Assembly (NCBI GenBank): GCA_003864495.1
Contig: ML133409.1
Location: forward strand, 398,966 to 462,965
Direction of reading: 5' to 3'
DNA: 64,000 bases
Source of the DNA: Nemopilema nomurai
Taxonomy: Eukaryota; Cnidaria; Scyphozoa; Rhizostomeae; Rhizostomatidae
Both the position numbers and the translations under genes were made by a program. Positions 22,201 through 36,100 of this stretch are shown piece by piece. Below the pieces are notes generated by a model that was not told the origin of the DNA, did no database searches, and saw nothing but the letters and a program-made list of their open reading frames with translations. The first letter of the stretch is position 1; each line of letters opens with the position of its first letter.

Positions 22201-25200
22201 GATATACACAGAATTTCAAAGCGAGGCCTACAGCACTATGCAACAGACCAATCAGAATCGGTGCACCAGTCAATCAGAATTATGGGGATGGCTCGTTGCG
22301 TAATGAAGATTATAGGAAAGTATGTGGAAAAGGAATCATTTCCAGCTTTTCCAGCTACCAATTAACTGGCATATCATACCATATTATCCAAACAGTAAGA
22401 GTTGTGCGGCGATAGTCTGAGCTGAAAAGATCCATCATTTTTCCTTTACCAATCTGAATAGAAAGAGAAGCATTGTAACAACTAGCCTAAGAGAACATTG
22501 CCAAGGCACATTTATAAAGACATTTGAATATACTGGCAAGGACTACTGCCACTATCATGTCTTATAATGGATAAACAGATAAAATACTTTAGAAATAAAA
22601 CCATACCAGCTGTCTAAAAAAATTAGCTAAATAAATGTAATCGAAATCCAAAAGAACACACGATTAAACGTACAAAATGAGGAACGAGAATCTTCCGTCA
22701 TCAACACTTTGTCAATGTGTCTGATACAAGTATCTTGTACTTGCAGCGTAGCACTAAGCAACTGCAAATTACCCTAGCTAAAAATGACAAAGTTCCAATA
22801 GTCAGTAAAGAGGATTTTAGCTTTGATCACGTGCTAAGATTTCCAAACATTTCAAATCCGTTGATGTGCCAAAAATGTCCAAATCTCCACATTACAGTGG
22901 TCAACGATTCTATCAATACCCTGCAGCATTACAGCTCTCTGCCTATTAACTGGACACAGGTGAAATGAGACAGGCATGACTCGCATAAGCAAAAAGGGCA
23001 TGACACACAGTGGAACAATAATTGCCCCTCTGGCTCAGTCAGACTAGCGACTAAACTCACAGGTATCTCTGAAGTCATGATATTCTCGGCAGGCATTTCC
23101 CTTCCGTTTTCCTTTGCTATCTTTCTTAGTATCTGCAGAGCCTCTTCTTTTCTTCCCATTGTCAAAAGGTATCTCGGTGACTCAGGCAACCACTACAACA
23201 AGGCGAGCAATATGGTAAATATCAACGTCTAATGTCATAGAAGTTAACAGTTACATTAAGAGTTTACATGAGGGTTGGCAGAAAATTATTTAGCTAAAAT
23301 AGCCTCTCTTTCCCCTTCTATACGTTATCAAAAACTCAATGATGGTGTCACGAAAAGAACCCCATTCACGTAGAACCTGTTAGCAAAGATGATTTCATGA
23401 TACTGTCAGATGTGGTCGCGATAATTTAAATAAATCACTGTGTTACGGTTACTGGTAGAGATAAAACATTCACTAGGGATTTCACCACGATAATGTATCC
23501 AAGTACTCCTTTCTTTGCCATTGGCATATATGTTTAAACCTCAGTATTTCAAGAACGTTAGAATTTCAGACATGTTAGAATCTTTGCCAACAAAAGAACC
23601 CATTTATAAATTCTTGTCTTCTGCTAAACATCGACTTCTAAAGTAAAATTAATGATAAAACACAAAAATGGAAATCGTAACATGTTTCATGTCAACAAAT
23701 TACCTTAGATAACAGCAGAAAAGGGAACAATGGAACGGTAATCAGGGCTAAGAACCACCTCCATCCAATTGTGTTAACAGTGCCAAGAGCAAGGGAAACA
23801 GCAAATATAGAGCCAACAGCCCAAAACATCTACAGAGAAACAACACTGCTGATATTACCACGAAGCATGACAGCCACATATTGGCTCAAACAGTACAACA
23901 TTCAATACATCAAATACATTTATAGAGTTATCATCGAAATTTGCATAAAGTTGGATCTCATTTGAAGTATTTGTAGAAACTAGTTGTGCTGGGTTTTTAC
24001 TGACGCTGCCTCTATGGACGACGCAAGCCAAAGCTCCTGTTTAATGTGAAGAGAATACACGCCCGGGCAGAGAGAGAGAATGTCGAGTTGCCTATTGTAT
24101 TCTACAACTCTAAATTTGAATCTGACTCAGACTAATTTAAGTCAACTATACAATCATCTTTAAACAGATTCTCTAGAAGTAAATTTGCAGGCAAATGATG
24201 GGAGAGGATGATGAAATGATGATTTAATGGGGGTGGAATAGAAAAAGCATTTTTAATGTTTAACTTCTACCTTCCCCCTTCGCTAATTCAACATATGTAT
24301 AAGCAAAATTTCTACTTAAAATTTTGATGAAAAGTAATTAGAAGAGCTTCCTGGTACTTTAAGTATGTAGCATAAATACATAGATATATAGTTTATAGTT
24401 GATCCAATGCAATTAGCTTTGCATGTTAACTCTGCAATGCTTGAATTCAAATCTGCAGAGGGTAACATTATCAATTCCACCATATTACCAAAATCATAAC
24501 AAAGCTTATAGAAACAGCTGCAAAAATGAGTCTTTATCAGCTTTTTGGGCACATGTGCACTTAAAGTTTATTAAGTGAAATAACCTCGAGCAGAATAATG
24601 CATTTTCCTCTTACTGCTGACGGTAGTAGCTCAGTCACTAAAGTCACTCTGAAAAGAGATTAATAAAACAAATCAAAACAAACTTTATTTGTGATTAGTT
24701 GTCATTGTCAAGCTATGTCAGGGATCAAGATATGTCATTAACTGAATGAGGGTCTATCTAGAAGCAACTTGCTACCACCTGCTGCTATCTCGTCTTAAGA
24801 ATTCTTAACTACTATTTGTAAGTTTATTGCTAGTCTGGTCTGTTTGATAGTGGCAAAAAGCGTTGTTTGGTAGTAACAAGAAGGGTTTGTTAACGTTGAA
24901 AATAGTTCAAAACTTCAGGACATATTCCAAACTGAAACACAAAAGTTTTTGCTGCATTATGTTTGTTTTTTAAAGCATTGCTTTGGATGTTCTTTGTGGG
25001 ACAGTTTATCAGGAATTCTAAATCTATCAAAAAAATCTAGCATTTCTTTTTACCATAATGTTGTCATGCTGGTTACATTAAATAGGAAAACACTAAATGG
25101 TACAAAAGGCAACATACGCTTGAGGGGCACCACCAATTCCAAAACCAACAAATAAACGAACAGCTAAAATCCAACCATATGATGGTGCACGGGAGCTCAG

Positions 25201-28200
25201 AATACCAAAGTACAGGACAATGAAGGTACTAAGTATCAAGGTCTGAAAAAACCAAATGTCATGGTTAACATTATGTTCTATCCACTTATAAATGAAGTTA
25301 CACAACATCACTGATTAGGTGAGCTATGATTTACATGGACAACAGGACAAATGGACAGGATTAGCTGACAATTGAGGCAAAAGGCTCAAACTATTAAAGC
25401 AATTGTTAATGAGAAACACAAGAGTAAATTAATAGCTTGTAGCCTCCAATCTGCAATCTACAAAGAATTCCCAATCATAGAAAATTCATAGTTCTGCAAA
25501 AACAGAATAAGAATCCTACCAATGTAAGCATAATTGAAATGTTTTATATGTTCATCAGTGGCAACTCAATAAAAGTCACAACTCTAAATACCTTTCTTCT
25601 CCCATATTTGTCACTCACTACGCCCCAGAAACCAGAGCCAATCATTAGACCAAAGAAGACAGCCTGAATAGAAATAACAGAAATGGTGTTTGAAGATATC
25701 TTTAAAAACAAATGAGAAAATTTATAGTCTGGCAGAAAGGTTGTATAGCAAAAAACTAAAATGAACAGTTCCACTTAAGAAACACTATTAGCTTCTTTCA
25801 TAGAATACAATAAAAAGGAATCTCAAACTGTTACGGAAGTTGTCCATCCCTACCTAGCAAAACTGGTAGGTACCTTCCATTTGTACAAGCTCACTGAAAA
25901 TAATTACATCCTTGCAAGGACCAAAAGTCATTTTGTCTTGGAGTTTGATTGTTAAGTTGTGTAAACTTTCAGACGAGCAATCTAAAAAAGGTAATATATG
26001 TAATCGAGGTAGAAGCCTCATTTAGGTGGTTCACTGAATCCGACAAAAATCTTCCTTTCAATCATCTACTTGTATGAACATCTGAAGTTGTGAGAGCAAA
26101 AACATTGCAACTTACAGTTGTAATGAATGCTTCTTGAAATGATGAAAGAAACCAAAAGCATTTCAGTGTTGGGGCAATTATGGATAAAAGCATCATCTCA
26201 CTCCCATCTGCCATCTGCAACATAAACTTACATTGGTCAGGTAAACAAAAGCAATTCCAGAACAATCCTACAGTTCAAATTTGAAGCCAATATCCATTCA
26301 GGGGTGTCGCTTAAAGGGGTATGGGGGAGTACTGTACCCCTATGTTGTGTCTGTTGGCACAATTAAACATTTTACGGGAAAATTAGTAAATTTTGCAACT
26401 GTGTTGTTTTCTTCTACTTTTGGTGCATTTTCAATGAAACATGTGAAAGATTATAGCATATAAGGATTTTATCTTAAAGGAAATAATTATTCTAATGCCA
26501 AGAGAACTCGCTGTGTTATGATTGTTGGTGTTCCTATGTATGGCATTGTTTAAGATATGCCAATAAAATTTGGCAGGGCTGCAAATCAAAAATCAAGCCA
26601 GGCTCTTATCTCCACTACATTCTAAAGCCACACTCTTTCGTCTGCAAATCACAACTTCGTACCCCTAAAAATTGTTTTGTAGATTCATTAAAGTATGACA
26701 TTTAAGGTTATTTTCAAGGGATTTTACTATATCCCAAGCATCAAGCATCTGAAACAACTCTTTTCTGGTAGTACATAAATGACAAATTAAATTATAAGCC
26801 TGCCATGAACAAAAAAGACTTACCCAAACAAAGCCTGCCATGAACATCAACTTGACTTGAAATGTACCAAATCCGATTTTGTCAATTATTTCATCAACAG
26901 TTAACTGGTCTGATATGAAATGAAATCGCATCAAAAAAGCATCACAAAAATTGTAAAGGTTGGTGATGAAGGATATCTTCATTCCCTTATGCTGTCTGAT
27001 AAGGCAAATCCTCTTTCATTAATTAGACAAGATTAAAAATTTTGTCAGTTTTTTTCTCTAAACAAGCTTTAAGCGGCTTTTATTGTATTCCGTATAAAAT
27101 AACTTAGCTAGGCCAAATTTTATGACTTTCTGTATTATAAAAAAGAGACAACTCTTGATAAAACATCCCACATGATTGAAACTATCCAACTACATCATTG
27201 TAATACAAAACATTCTGCTATTTTCCAGAGTCCCTCAACCTCGAATAGCAACAAGTTTCAAATAAAATTAAACAATTGCTGGAGTGAAGCTCTGGAGGCC
27301 ATTCTATGCTGTACTGCAATGAATTTGCAGCAAAAATCACCTTCACCATTGAAAAAGATGATGCAAACCTTTCACAAAACCGTTAAGTACATGTTTTCAA
27401 CATAAATCTTGAGGTTCCCCACTTAATGAAAGTTAATATGTCAACAACTAAATCTTCTTATACCATCCTTTATCAAGTAATCTTGCTGTCTTGTTTTACT
27501 AATTTTAAAGTAAATATCTCCTTAATCGTTTGTTTAATACGTCTTACAGGGCATATAGTGCAGAGTTTTTTCTTGAGCCTTCGGCACAATTTTGAAGTAA
27601 TTATTATATACTAATTATTTATGATCTTTAGCGTTATGGGGTTCTAATTTGTATTTCAAAGCATCTTAAATTGAAAAGTTATTTTCTGATTAAAAAAAAT
27701 TTCGAGTCTGCGTTTGACCAACCTGATGGCACAACTTGGGAAATACGAGGAAGAAAAAATGATTCGCTTTTAAGTGGTTCAACAAATTCTATGGCTTCAA
27801 AGTCAAATCAGCAAAATTATCTTGTGGGCGTGAAAATTTCCGATCACCTTCTGAGCCTGAATAGGAGTCATGACAGCAACCATTGATAAGGGCGCTTGAA
27901 GATAATACAGGTAATGTACTGCAACTGAGCACACGCCCTTTTACAACTAGTAACAAACTCTTTGGAGATATTCCAGCCACGCTAATGGTAACTTTTTCTG
28001 AATGCGAAAGAAACAAAAAATTGATGGTTGAGGGAACTGGGGGAAGTATCCACCCATTGCCCCCCTGGTGACAGTGCAAATAGTATTGGGTGAAAGTCGA
28101 TAAAAGCACCAAAAAACAACTCACCGTGTTTGAACGAACAAGAATTTACTAATGAATCCTCATTATTAAACGAATTCGTCAAAATATTATTGATTCCACT

Positions 28201-31199
28201 CCCGAGCTCGACCCTTTCTCCCCCTGTCTCTCCAAGATCGCCATCGGCAAAAACTTCGCCTTCATTCTCGGACTCCATGTTTTTCTTTGATGAACTACCT
28301 GGTGTAACAGGGCACGGCAGTGTAATGTTTTCCGAGCTCTGAGACGCTGATTCGCAGAAATACCTTACCGAGCAATCAGACAAAGTGTCTCGGTCACTCA
28401 CTGTATCTTCAATGCTTGAAGCCCCGAAGTCACTTAATACGCACCCGGACCCTGTCGATGATCGTCCTCGAATTATCCGCAGCATTTTGTTTAGGATTTT
28501 TTAAATCGTTGAAATCTCACGATTGAAATTCATTGGTGTTAGACCAGATCAAATGTAATCGAAATCAGCTTCTTTAACCGCTTTTTCCATTTGCACTAGC
28601 AGGAGAGCTATAAACTGTTTCCAAATCGAAGCAAAGATCATGAATGTACTTGCTGCCTTACTAGGACTAATTTTGTGCATGGTCACTTCATTATAATGAG
28701 CCTGTAAAATATTTTCAGCTTTAAATATTTATGGCATTGAGGTGTAGGTTTCTTTCTATTGCCTGATGAATAATTAATCTGAGCAAAGCTGGAGCGTGGA
28801 CGGAAATCTCTTGTTTTAATAAAGATGTTTCTCGAAGTATGAAATATCCCAACCGAAGGTTAACATGACCAGAGTATTTTCATTGCTATTGCTAACTGAT
28901 TCCCTTGAAAAGAGTCGCCGAAAACACCATTTGAGCTCTTTATGGTACGTTGAGCTACATGGAGCAAATTGGAAAAGTATTTCAATTACAGAAATAAGAC
29001 TTAGCTTTCTACAGCAAACTTTGTCTAATAACGCTAGCCGGTGCTCCTTCTGTGCTAATTATCTCGATTTGCCCCCCTTCCAAGGCCCCCTCACAACCAT
29101 ATGAGGACCACATTAAAGAAGACTAGCTCAACTATTTTCAAGGACAGCTTTTTGTGGAGTACCAAATAATAATAATGGGTGACATTAGCGAGACATTAAG
29201 ACTAGAGATAACATTTTTATGGAAATGAAACATGATTGAACCAAATAATCTATTTCTAACCGCCGAAGTTGATTCTGTGTCTGTGTAATTGACAAAAAAC
29301 TATGTGGGAAGCCAGTTTTCTGATCTACTTCTTTGATAATCTGATTTTAGAATTGGATATAATAATCGTTTGTTTCTAAGATTTTTCCGCCACTTCCTTA
29401 CCAGGCGGTGTGATTTCCAAAATCTAGTGGGTTGGTTGAAGGCCCAAAACCAAGATGGTTTAGATGAGCAGATAAGAAAAGGGATCTTGTCCTGCCCTGT
29501 CTCCATGCAACCATAACAACATTATACAGCCAGTAAACGCAAGAAGTAAAATTTATTAACATAACAGGTCAACAAGGTCGCATACCAGTCTCAGTTTTAA
29601 ATGCCAATTCTATTCCGTCCCAATTTGGAAGAACCGTTCCAGCCTGTTTTATTCTGTTTCTGTTTCTGTTTTATTTGAGCATGGATATGACGTGCGGTTC
29701 AATTCACAAGTGAAACTGCGCAGGCAGTACGTGCCTCGAATGCATACAATCAGCTTTGGGAAACCTCATGCAAGCAAATTTTATAAAAAACTGCTATCAT
29801 TTATTCATTTATTTTACTAAGTATTATTCATTTAACTGTAATTTATTTCAAATATTGCCCTTCGTCTGCATTCAATTGCTGGAGGTGCTGCCTGACAATC
29901 AATTGAAATGCATCAAGTACATAAACATACAATATGGCTTGCATTTGTACATAAACTGATGGAAAATGAAATGTAAATATTTCTGCGTGTTCATCTGAGT
30001 CATGGTAGTTCATGCTTCACACTATGACCTCCCAACTCAAGAAAGCAATTGAATGTTGGCGCTTCGTTCGTATACAGGTGTTGACTTGACAGCGTAAGCT
30101 GACCTATCTGGAACCGCCAACTGGCACAAGATGGAGATGTTTCAAACAGTTCCTTGGAATCATAAACCCTAATCTGACTCAAACTTGAATAGTTCCGATT
30201 GGAATGGATTGCAATTTAATCATTAGAATTGAGGACGACATAAATTGGTAAAAATTCTTCTTTAAGGTCCCGTTCAGATTACCCGTTCAGACTTCGAGAT
30301 CAGCAAGCTGTTGCTATAGTGACCTTGGGGAATAGTTCAATTCAATGTCTACATGAATAAGGAGCGCCACGATTAGGAGCGACGTCTGACTTAGGCCTAA
30401 GCGAATAAACAGGACGGTAAAAAGTGATAAGACTAGATCAGACAAGAAAAGGCAGGTCATGTTGGCATGCCACGACGGCATTGCATCGAAATCTAAAACA
30501 GGTCTAGGTTTGTTGGAAGAATCAATTTTCTGGGCAGCACGTTATTGCAATGTGACAGCTTTTTTGGCAAACTTTGAAAAGCGTAAATTAGTTTAACTCT
30601 TTAGCAAGCTAGTGCATTGAAATATTTCTTTGCTCAGAAGACCTAACTGACAGCAGTCAATTATTCATAGAACTGAAGTTTGCAAGTCGTTCACATTGCC
30701 AAATACCGCTTGCGTTCATTTCAGAATGCTTTTATTGCAAACAGCATCAAACTACTATTCTGTGGCGTTTCACAAATCAGTCTAATAATCCTATCCCATG
30801 CTACTTTCGGCGTTGAATGCAAAACAAATACTTAAAAATAACTTGCTGCTTCATTGGATAACTGTAAATTTATACAATATTTACATCCAGTATAGTTTTT
30901 CCTGTACGCGTTAACGTGCAATACCTATTCTTCTTTTGCTGTTTAGTCCAATCAAAACTAGCTATAGGCTATGTTTGATAAAGTTAACAAGCAACTATAC
31001 CTGAAGTAGAAGTGAAAAGCCAGAAATTACGGCGTGGGTCTATTTATTCATAATAAAGTGGATATAAAATCGTCGAATAACAAAATGGCCTACCTTCAAC
31101 AAATTGCTCAGTTGATGGGAAATCCTCATCAAATGAGTCTTCTCCAAGATTAAGCCCAAGATGCTCATTATCGACTATAGCCAGCTCAGACATGACCAT
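19250..31199 (-). CDS. SVOP: SVOP-like major-facilitator transporter (16 exons)
   Basis: Synaptic vesicle 2-related protein family, a 12-TM MFS transporter of poorly known substrate. Exons (minus): 31199-31094, 26909-26824, 26214-26116, 25663-25592, 25242-25118, 24648-24585, 23829-23704, 23192-23061, 22453-22380, 21931-21846, 21039-20947, 20461-20350, 19970-19890, 19763-19674, 19512-19399 and 19279-19250; about 496 aa. Seen: IGFGTFQVKL before TM1, the loop 2-3 motif SDKYGRRK, GFGIGGAPQ in TM4, WLPESPRYL after TM6, the loop 8-9 motif WIGRKKTLAL, VYTPE then VFPTNVR around TM10-11, and the closing PIETKGR. Starts at 31199 and 31193 are both in frame. The 19890/19763 junction is one base short of the expected GAG-GTA reading, while every other junction is in phase. 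The last exon (EGRLSTALI, stop) is short and less certain. Confidence 0.92.
28125..28485 (-). CDS. SVOP: Candidate alternative first exon of SVOP
   Basis: ATG at 28485 opens a 361-bp frame ending at a strong donor (AAACACG then GTGAGT) in phase 1. It encodes about 120 residues, rich in Ser, Asp and Glu (for example SSIEDTVSDRDTLSD and SENEGEVFADGDLGETGGE), with no TM segment. It lies inside SVOP intron 1. Like the distal first exon (31199-31094), it ends with G in phase 1, so it joins exon 2 (26909) in frame to give D-Q-L-T-V-D. I infer a second promoter giving a transporter with a long acidic cytoplasmic N-terminus. It could instead be the first exon of an unrelated nested gene. Confidence 0.6.
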
Positions 31200-33199
31200 T
31201 CACTGAAAGCGCTAATGCTCATTGAGTCCTAAATAAAACTTAGAAAAATAAGTTCTATTGAGCAGATGAAAGGCGTGCTGTGGGATGATCTTTTTACTAA
31301 GTATTACAATGTTTCTTTGCATGTCACTCTATCGAAACATTATCATAGAAATAAGATTGGACACAGCTGTTGCTGCGCGTGGTTGTCAACTATTCTGGAA
31401 TGGCCTTTTCATTGTCCTTGGATACGAAATCGATTGGTGGCCAATTGTCAACACATATCTTGTCTGTTATGCTGTTAAAAATATTTGTTTCCCAAAGGAA
31501 ACTACCTGAACAGGTCCTTCTAGTGCCAATTAATCCTTAATTAAACATAGAAGACTTCTCATTGCCTAAACTGCTTTGCCATCGTCTTATTTGCTGATGT
31601 TTGTTATCTTGTTCTCGAGATTCAGGAGGTGTCAGCGGCCAGATTTTTGGTTAAATGTCAACAAATAGCAAACGTCTATGTTTTCAGTATTGTTTTCATT
31701 AGTTATTCTTACCAAGCATCCCAATGTAGTTTTTAGGTCACTGAAAGGCTTAAGCTTATCGAGCAGTGTCCTGGTCCTTCCTCTCGATGTGACCACACCT
31801 TTTGCTTGGAATTACAGAGAGCTAGCAACTCTCCTGGTTGCCGTGAAGAGCAAGCATTATGTATGCACATTTTTATCATGATTAGAGGTTGAGAACTTCG
31901 AATCCAAAAGTGTTCGCTATTGTTTGCATCCAGCCTCCGTGGATAATCCATTAACTAGATTGGGTAATGCAGCAAATCCACAAGATAAGGTTGTCTAATA
32001 TACGGGTCTCTGTGGCTGCCGCCGCATTCTTTCCTGGCGGCATAGACCCTTTTCCTACTTCGAAATATCGGTTTTGTGGTAAAACAAGCCTTCACTTTCA
32101 ATTTTGTTTGAATGTTAAGTTTATTAAACACAAAAAGGTAGTCCAACTCCTATTTCAAAGTCGCCAAAGTCAATGTAGCAGTCGCTTTGTTTCGATTTTC
32201 GCCACAGTTCTCTATTGCCTTTTACGCGTTTTAATTGGCTCGTGGCATATGAAAATAAACAATCTGATTGGCTGAGAACATTTTTCATTCTTGTTAGATT
32301 GGCTGGAGTTCGAGTATGCTTTGAACAAAGAGAGTCGGAGTCAGTGTTGCACCATGTCCACTAGAAAAGTTATATAGGGGATCTTGATTTTAACAGTCTG
32401 TAATCTAGTACAAAGGCAACACTCTTTTCACGCGCTCCAGCTGGGTTGCATTTATGTCCGAATCTTCCGAATATACCGCATTAACTTGTCAATGTAAATG
32501 AAACTTATTCAACATCGGTACACATTGAACTCAAGAACTTTTTTCTTTCCAAATGAAGGGGAGAAGAGCATAGCAGCTGAGTCTACAGCTGACATAAACA
32601 CCATTCCGGCCTCCAAGTGCTCTTCTAGAGAAAGCTCTTTCTAGAATTTCTAGAATTCTAGAATGTCCACTACACAAAAGTTGATTGAAATACTACTGCT
32701 TGATTTGATTTATTTCTGCAAGAATCGATCATTATTGTGCGTTGAACAAATAAATCTCGCAAACCTATTTGAAGAAGCCTGCATGAACTAGAAACATTCA
32801 TGCCAACGTTTTTAAAAAGTTATGGATGAGATATTAAAAAATTCGAATTTTTCTGGATTCACATCAGAAATTGCCTAAATCCGTGATCTTCTCTAATGCT
32901 TTCAAGCTTATTGACCTTTGGGGTCACACGAGTTTGTTGGGACCTGTTATCTCTTTTTTGTTGGAACGGAAAGCATTCGAATAATGTTGTTTGCCAAAAT
33001 TCAGTTTCGTCATTGTATTTTTCAAAGGTAGACATTGACGTAAACCCAAGTGGTTGGAACCTTTCTTGAAGGTGTACAAAAAGGAGATGGTACAATAACG
33101 TAGTATCTTTCAAATGCTCTAATCTGATTATGATAAATTGGTATATGCAGGATCCAAATGATAAATAACCAAATTGGTGAAAGTTCTTCCACTGTTAGA
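31200..33199. other. Intergenic, SVOP 5' side to carbonic anhydrase 1 3' side
   Basis: No exon supported on either strand. Several short open frames (31285-31509, 31967-32275) lack splice context or recognisable similarity. The SVOP distal promoter should be just right of 31199. Confidence 0.45.
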
Positions 33200-36100
33200 T
33201 TACTTGAAAGTGCGGTTGACAACCCTTCCATTGAGCTTTTGTACTGGCCTGAAGTTGTCAACAATGTGTTTCTTGTCTCCTTCTCCGTGCTCAAGCGCCC
33301 TCAAAGCTTTCAACTAGAAAGGAAACAGTAAGGAATTCCCTGCTAAAAAAACAGACCAAACATTGGCTGCAATAGGTTCTAGGAGCTATGAGCTTTTGGA
33401 TTATTTTCCTCTTGCCTGGATGCTAAAATCTTTTCTTCTATCAAAAAGTCACATGCCAATTGTAAATAATCTGTGATGAGCTAAAGTCCAAATACTATAG
33501 GAAGCGTATCATAGAAAAAGACATAAATTAGGTCTTGTTTTGCCTCCTTATTGATAACAATTCTGAAGCGAATCTGATTCGCTTGGGGTATCAGTTTTCT
33601 GGTAGTAAGCACAGCTTTCCTTGACTATATTTGCCCCTACATTTATTTCGTGCTAGCCTTTGACTGCAAAGTGTGCTGCCCTCTCTAGAAGCAGAGAGTG
33701 TAACGAATGGCATTTACCTGATCCTCTGAAATTTTGATTGTATCTTTGAATACGATCCACTTGACTGCCTCGTTGCATTTTGGTGTTGTCAGTGAGCCAT
33801 CGTAGAAATAGAAGTCGTTCTTATTACGTGGCATTAGCTTGCTTATGTCTAGACCCTTGATCTTCTCCTTTTCACCTGACGATTTCATGCAGATATGATT
33901 GGTAATTATATGGTAGATATTGCAGCCATGAAATATCATGAAAGAAACTTGCAAAACGAGTCTTGCAATTATAATGTCTTTCTTTAGAAAAGGAATCCTT
34001 TTGAAACTCCTTGGTAAATTTTTCCTACAGCGGATGTTAACAAAGTGTACTGAAAATTCTAAATTTGCAAACAATTTTGAAAATCTGCAATTCACTGCCT
34101 CACCTTCATCTTCAATTTCCTCCAATTCACTGAAAATTGGTTCTAAATCAGAATTTTCTTCACCGACCTGAGTTGATTTTGGTGATACGTAATTAGTAAT
34201 CTAATCAAGTAATTAGTGCCACTTCTAATCAACCCCTTGCGTGGAATGTAATTAATCAACAGTTTCAAGGATTTTGGTCATTTACAATTCAACAATCCTT
34301 ACGCCGAGAGCAAATGCAGATGCATGGTGGACTTCAACAAAGCAATGTCATTCCACGCAAACAGGCGAAGGCATTCATAGAACTCATAGAAATCATAGAA
34401 CTCTTTACAACATTGAAGAATATAATTCTTATTTACATCAAACGTGACTGGAAAAATGATATATGACAGAAAATGATGAGTAAATGATATTAATACATTT
34501 CTAAGGAAGAAGGAGCGTTTATGTTCGGGTGGTATTTTAGCTCGGTAAGGCGTTTACGATATAAGTAAACAATCCAGAAAAGGAAAAAATCTCAAGTTTG
34601 GGAATGTTTGAAGTAGAAGAGAGAATAAAGTTCTTTAAAACAATATAAATAGATTCAACTACATTTGATTTTACTTGATTGGAAATCAGATTCACGGGCG
34701 CTCACCTCAATGAAGGTACCCAGCACAAGTAGGCCATCCCCGTATTTAAGCGCCTCATCAGGGGAGTACTTTTTATTCATGTGCACAAAATGCATCTGAA
34801 AGGAGAAAGATCAAATCTCGAGCCATGCTTTGTGGCATTTCGTGCATTTTCGAGAAAAATCAATTAAGAAAAGCAATGGAATCGCATCTTAGAAGGTAGA
34901 AAAATTTGACATAATGATATGTAACTGACAAAATTCTCCTAATCTTGAGTGTAAAGGACGCTAAATCAAGATTTATGTTCAGGATCAATTTCCATGAACT
35001 TCAAAGTTACCATACTTCGACATTATTGCAATTATTTGAAGCCTTTTTCCAGCAATGACGCTTACAAAGCGCCTAGTACTTCAGGATCACTCCTTTTTTT
35101 GCGGTCAATAGATTTATTATCACGAAAGGACTTTTAAGTAGCCATGTTTTATGCTTTTAGTTCTATAAAAATGTGAACGCCTAGAAGCTTTCCTTCTCAA
35201 GCTATTTGATAATGATTTGAAATTAGTTCTGCAATCAGGCAATTTCTCTAAGGAATGTTTTACTGAGAAGTGCTTTTTCTTCAACCGTTGAATTTCAGGA
35301 AATAGATAACTAAGGAAAACTTGTATTTCTCTTATTAAAATGCTGTATATACCAAAACTTTGCATAAGTTACTGGTACAAGTTTCGTAAAAGGTTAGCTC
35401 AAATCATTTTAGCACAATATATTGAATTGGTTTATCCTGACTTTACCTCAGCTGCAAACTGCTTTCCATCGACTTTGTGCTCAGAGCCGACAGAATCCTT
35501 GCTTCCCCAATGAAAGTGGACTTGCACTGGTGCAAACTTATCCCCTTTAAAAGAGATCGTGATTTCAAAGTAGGGCTACATCCAAATGCTTGAATCTGAA
35601 TGTTTGCAAAGAAATTTCACATTTCCTTCTATGCTAACAAGAATTTGCTTGTAAAAATTGCATAGTCAATTGTGCAAGTGCCCAGTGACACCATCTGTCG
35701 ATATTTTGCACTGCGAAGTACTGAATAGGTCTAATGAACGCAAGAACTTATAACGACACACCACAAGGTGCAAGTTTACAAACAAGGTATACACAGTGCA
35801 AGCCGTACCATTGTATTTTGCTTTCAACTTCCCAGTTTTGCCCAATGTGACTTGTGCTGAATGACCGTTGTTTTCTAAAGTGAACGAGACTTTTGGGTGC
35901 TTTGCTCCATAATTATGTCGCAGCTTTTTTGGTTGAAACTGCGAGTCTTGTGATTTGATGTCGATTGGTGACTGTCTTTTACCTCCACAGTCTTTGAAGT
36001 GAGCGGGCCATTCATCTGGGCCTAAAAGCATTGGTTACTTTGTAATGGCTTTTTTCACGATCAAGGGACTTCAATAGGCTTGTAGATGAGATAGAAGAGG

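Noticed and set aside
29300..29506. Minus-strand 68-codon frame starting METGQDKIPF
   Set aside because: It contains a donor-like GTAAGG, but there is no similarity or partner exon. It lies in SVOP intron 1 and is left unannotated.
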